Shown here one piece after another: positions 61,912-64,000 of a stretch of 64,000 nucleotides of DNA (position 1 is the stretch's first letter; each line of letters begins with the position of its first letter). Origin of the DNA: Sva-07 sp963774765 (GTDB taxonomy: Bacteria; Actinomycetota; Acidimicrobiia; Acidimicrobiales; Ilumatobacteraceae); NCBI GenBank assembly GCA_963774765.1, contig CAVZGP010000015.1, positions 51,502 to 115,501 of the forward strand, in the 5' to 3' direction. Both the position numbers and the translations under genes were made by a program. The notes under the pieces are model-generated. The model was not told the origin of the DNA. It ran no database searches and saw only the letters and a program-made list of their open reading frames with translations.

Positions 61912-62963
61912 GAAGGCGCCACCTCGATGTCGGTGGCCTTGACGGAGGCGTGCACCCGATCTCCGAGAACGAGCTGCAGGTCGTCGAGCGCCGAGGCCGT
62001 GATCTCTGCGGTGAGCGGCAACTCGCCGTCGATCACCACCCGGACCCGCTCACCCAGCCGGTCGATGTCGATGATCGATCCGACCCACGTGTTGCGCGCG
62101 CTCGATCCCGTTGCGTCGCCGCGCACCAGCAGGACCGAGTGGGGACGGATGGTGGCGAGCGTCGGTCCGTCGGCGGCGTCAGCGATCACGACCCTGGCGC
62201 CGCTCGCCGACGTCAGCACTCCGTCGACGACGTTGCCGGACACCAGGTTCACCCCGACGAGGTCGGCCACGTACCGCGTCCGCGGATGCGCCGTCACCTC
62301 GGCGAGGGTGCCGGACTGCACGACGCTGCCGGCCTCGAGCACGATCACGCGGTCGGCCAATGCATACGCGTCAACCGGATCGTGGGTGACGATCAGACGC
62401 ATCCCATCGAAGGTGTCGAGGTGTTGGCGCAGGTCACGTCGCACGGCCGAGCGCGTGCCGACATCGAGCGCGGCGAGCGGCTCGTCGAGCAGCAACAGAC
62501 GCGGGTTCGTCGCGAGCGCTCTCGCCAACGCGACTCGCTGGGCCTGGCCGCCCGACAGTGTTGCGGGCCGATTGGATCCGTACTCCCCAAGGCCCATTCG
62601 ATCGAGCCAGTCACGGGCCTGCTGACGCGCTTCGGCCTTGGCCACGCCGCGTGAGCGCAAGCCATAGGCGACGTTCTCGAGCACGGTGAGGTGCTCGAAG
62701 AGAACGTAGTCCTGGAACACGAAGCCAACCGGCCGATGCTCGGGCTCGATGAACACGTCGGCTGCCGGGTCGTCGATCACCGTTCCGTCGAGAGCGACCC
62801 GTCCGTCGTCGATCGGAGTGAGGCCGGCCAGGCACCGAAGCACGGTGCTCTTTCCGGCACCGTTCGGCCCGATCAGGGCGACCACTTCACCGGGAGTGAT
62901 GTCGAACTCGACGTCGAGATCGAGCGTGCCCAACTGCAGCCCGATCCGGGCGACGAGGGTCAC
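61908..62963 (-). CDS. modC: Molybdate ABC transporter ATP-binding protein
   Basis: 351 residues from the GTG at 62963, overlapping the modB stop (GTGA). ABC ATPase with Walker A GPNGAGKSTVLRC, signature LSGGQAQRVALARA, Walker B LLLLDEPLAALD and H-loop VTHDPVDAYA. The C-terminal TOBE/MOP domain (about 285-351) would bind molybdate. Transports molybdate (or tungstate) with ModB and ModA. Confidence 0.92.
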   Translation of the reverse strand: MTLVARIGLQLGTLDLDVEFDITPGEVVALIGPNGAGKSTVLRCLAGLTPIDDGRVALDGTVIDDPAADVFIEPEHRPVGFVFQDYVLFEHLTVLENVAYGLRSRGVAKAEARQQARDWLDRMGLGEYGSNRPATLSGGQAQRVALARALATNPRLLLLDEPLAALDVGTRSAVRRDLRQHLDTFDGMRLIVTHDPVDAYALADRVIVLEAGSVVQSGTLAEVTAHPRTRYVADLVGVNLVSGNVVDGVLTSASGARVVIADAADGPTLATIRPHSVLLVRGDATGSSARNTWVGSIIDIDRLGERVRVVIDGELPLTAEITASALDDLQLVLGDRVHASVKATDIEVAPS

Positions 62964-63763
62964 GCGGCCACCCGCACCTGGCGATCGGCGACGCCGAACC
63001 AGCGGTCGCGCAGGCCGAGTAGGACCCCGAACGAGATCGCGATCATCACGAGAGCGAGCACGATCGCCTCTTCGGGATTCGTCTCCAGCGACAGGTACAC
63101 CGCGAGCGGCATCGTCTGGGTGGTGCCGGGGAAGTTCCCGGCAAAGGTGATCGTGGCACCGAACTCGCCGAGTGCCCGCGCCCACGCGAGCACCGCGCCG
63201 GCGACGAGGGCCGGGCGGATCGCCGGCAGGGTGACGCGGCGGAACGTGTACCACCGCGATGCACCGAGCGTTCGAGATGCCTCCTCCAGCCGCGGGTCGA
63301 GCAGGCGCAATGCCGCCTCGACGGTGATCACGAGGAACGGCATCGACACGAACGTCTGCGCCACGACGACGCCCGCAGTGGTGAACGGCAGCGTGATGCC
63401 GAACCACTCGTCGAGGTACTGCCCGACGAGGCCCCGGCGGCCGAGCGCGAAGAACAACGCGACGCCGCCGACCACCGGCGGCAGCACCATCGACAGCAGG
63501 CACAACGCTCGCACCGCGCCGCGTCCGGGGAACTCGACCCTGGCGAGCAGCCAGGCGAGCGGGACGCCGAAGACGATCGACAGCGCGGTGGCACAGAGCG
63601 AGGTCACCATCGACAGGCGCAGCGCGGTGAGGGTCGCGTCGTCGGTGAGGTACGTCCAGGCGTTCGACCACGGCGCACGCCACACGAGGCCGACGAGCGG
63701 CAGGGCGAAGAAGGCCACGGCGATGCCAGCGAGGACCGAGCGCGGGGAACGGCATCGCGACAC
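62960..63763 (-). CDS. modB: Molybdate ABC transporter permease
   Basis: 267 residues, about six membrane spans. The EAA loop is at EEASRTLGASRWYTFRRVTL, and ALGEFGATITFAGNFPGTTQ is a hallmark of ModB. Pore for molybdate. It lies 30 bp downstream of the partial modA. Confidence 0.93.
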   Translation of the reverse strand: MSRCRSPRSVLAGIAVAFFALPLVGLVWRAPWSNAWTYLTDDATLTALRLSMVTSLCATALSIVFGVPLAWLLARVEFPGRGAVRALCLLSMVLPPVVGGVALFFALGRRGLVGQYLDEWFGITLPFTTAGVVVAQTFVSMPFLVITVEAALRLLDPRLEEASRTLGASRWYTFRRVTLPAIRPALVAGAVLAWARALGEFGATITFAGNFPGTTQTMPLAVYLSLETNPEEAIVLALVMIAISFGVLLGLRDRWFGVADRQVRVAA

Positions 63764-63793
63764 GGCGATGCCGCGACCTGCGCGAGAGACGCG

Positions 63794-64000
63794 TCACGCC
63801 GGCCCGAATCCGTGAGACGCGAGAATCGCCTGGCCGGCGTCGCCGAGCACGAAGTCGATGAACGATCGCCCACCCGACGGAGTCGGCGCATCGGCGACGA
63901 GGGCGATCGGATACTCGGCGACGACGTTGATGTCGTCGGCGATCGGCACCCCGGCTGCAGCGTCGCCTGCGGCGATCACATCGGTGCGATACACGATTCC
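63794..64000 (-). CDS. modA: Molybdate-binding protein, C-terminal end only
   Basis: The last 68 codons (ending HGFGPA) are in frame to the window edge; the start is outside. IVYRTDVIAAGD, NVVAEYPIALVADAP and FIDFVLGDAGQAIL match the C-terminal lobe of ModA. It captures molybdate outside the membrane and passes it to ModB. Confidence 0.88.
   Translation of the reverse strand, partial: GIVYRTDVIAAGDAAAGVPIADDINVVAEYPIALVADAPTPSGGRSFIDFVLGDAGQAILASHGFGPA

Overview
The window is high-GC (roughly two thirds G+C by eye), densely coded chromosomal DNA from an actinobacterium. F420-type enzymes (an LLM-class oxidoreductase and PPOX-fold proteins), an LppM-like lipoprotein, many GTG starts, 4-nt ATGA/GTGA gene overlaps, leaderless-type promoters (TANNNT 6-7 nt before the start codon) and a DevR/DosR-like dormancy regulon point to Actinomycetota. 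I lean towards an Acidimicrobiia/Ilumatobacter-like organism, but that is inference from gene content. I saw no rRNA, tRNA, CRISPR array, insertion sequence or prophage.

Layout. 1-3.1 kb: end of a phosphotransferase, then two divergent citrate synthase genes, one with an N-terminal DNA-binding domain, around three 15-bp repeats. 3.3-6.7 kb: alpha-galactosidase and a sugar-ABC ATPase. 6.7-9.5 kb: lgt, an esterase with a disturbed 5' end, a ferredoxin and a TetR regulator. 9.5-15.9 kb: TPR/HD-GYP protein, M48 protease, YbaK, thioesterase, an OB-fold/thiolase pair and an SDR. 15.9-32.4 kb: the stress/dormancy island, with four universal stress proteins, two PPOX-fold proteins, a PAS histidine kinase, a NarL/DevR-type regulator, an AhpD-like protein, a five-gene acetyl-CoA ligase/2-oxoacid dehydrogenase/acyl carrier operon, a baeRF-type protein, a Gmad2 protein and a GNAT protein. 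Six copies of a box GACCTTnGGCCCTG precede six transcription units here. 32.4-36.4 kb: a persulfide module (rhodanese lipoprotein and CstB-like fusion, each behind a CstR/CsoR-type TACCCC-N2-GGGGTA operator), a YihY membrane protein and an LppM-like lipoprotein. 36.4-43.3 kb: carbonic anhydrase, a DinB-like remnant, and a secreted 5'-nucleotidase and ExeM-type nuclease. 43.3-48.7 kb: an aromatic ring-cleavage type cluster under a TetR regulator. 48.8-55.5 kb: SelO, formylglycine-generating enzyme, amidase, F420/VOC proteins and a small DVDGDG-repeat protein. 55.8-61.3 kb: LLM oxidoreductase, a frameshifted SGNH hydrolase, SRPBCC proteins, a propeller/MoaD pair and a PIG-L deacetylase. 61.3-64 kb: modABC-padR, with modA cut by the window end.

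How it works together. The dormancy island looks like a low-oxygen or energy-stress response: the kinase and regulator would act through the repeated box to raise stress proteins, a translation factor-like protein and acetyl-unit metabolism. The sulfur genes look like a separate CstR-type circuit. Two families of dispersed palindromes run through the window: one with core GGKGTCTGACMCC, one copy lying in frame inside the E2 gene, and a 40-bp element with GCGATGAGC/GCTCATCGC arms in seven copies.
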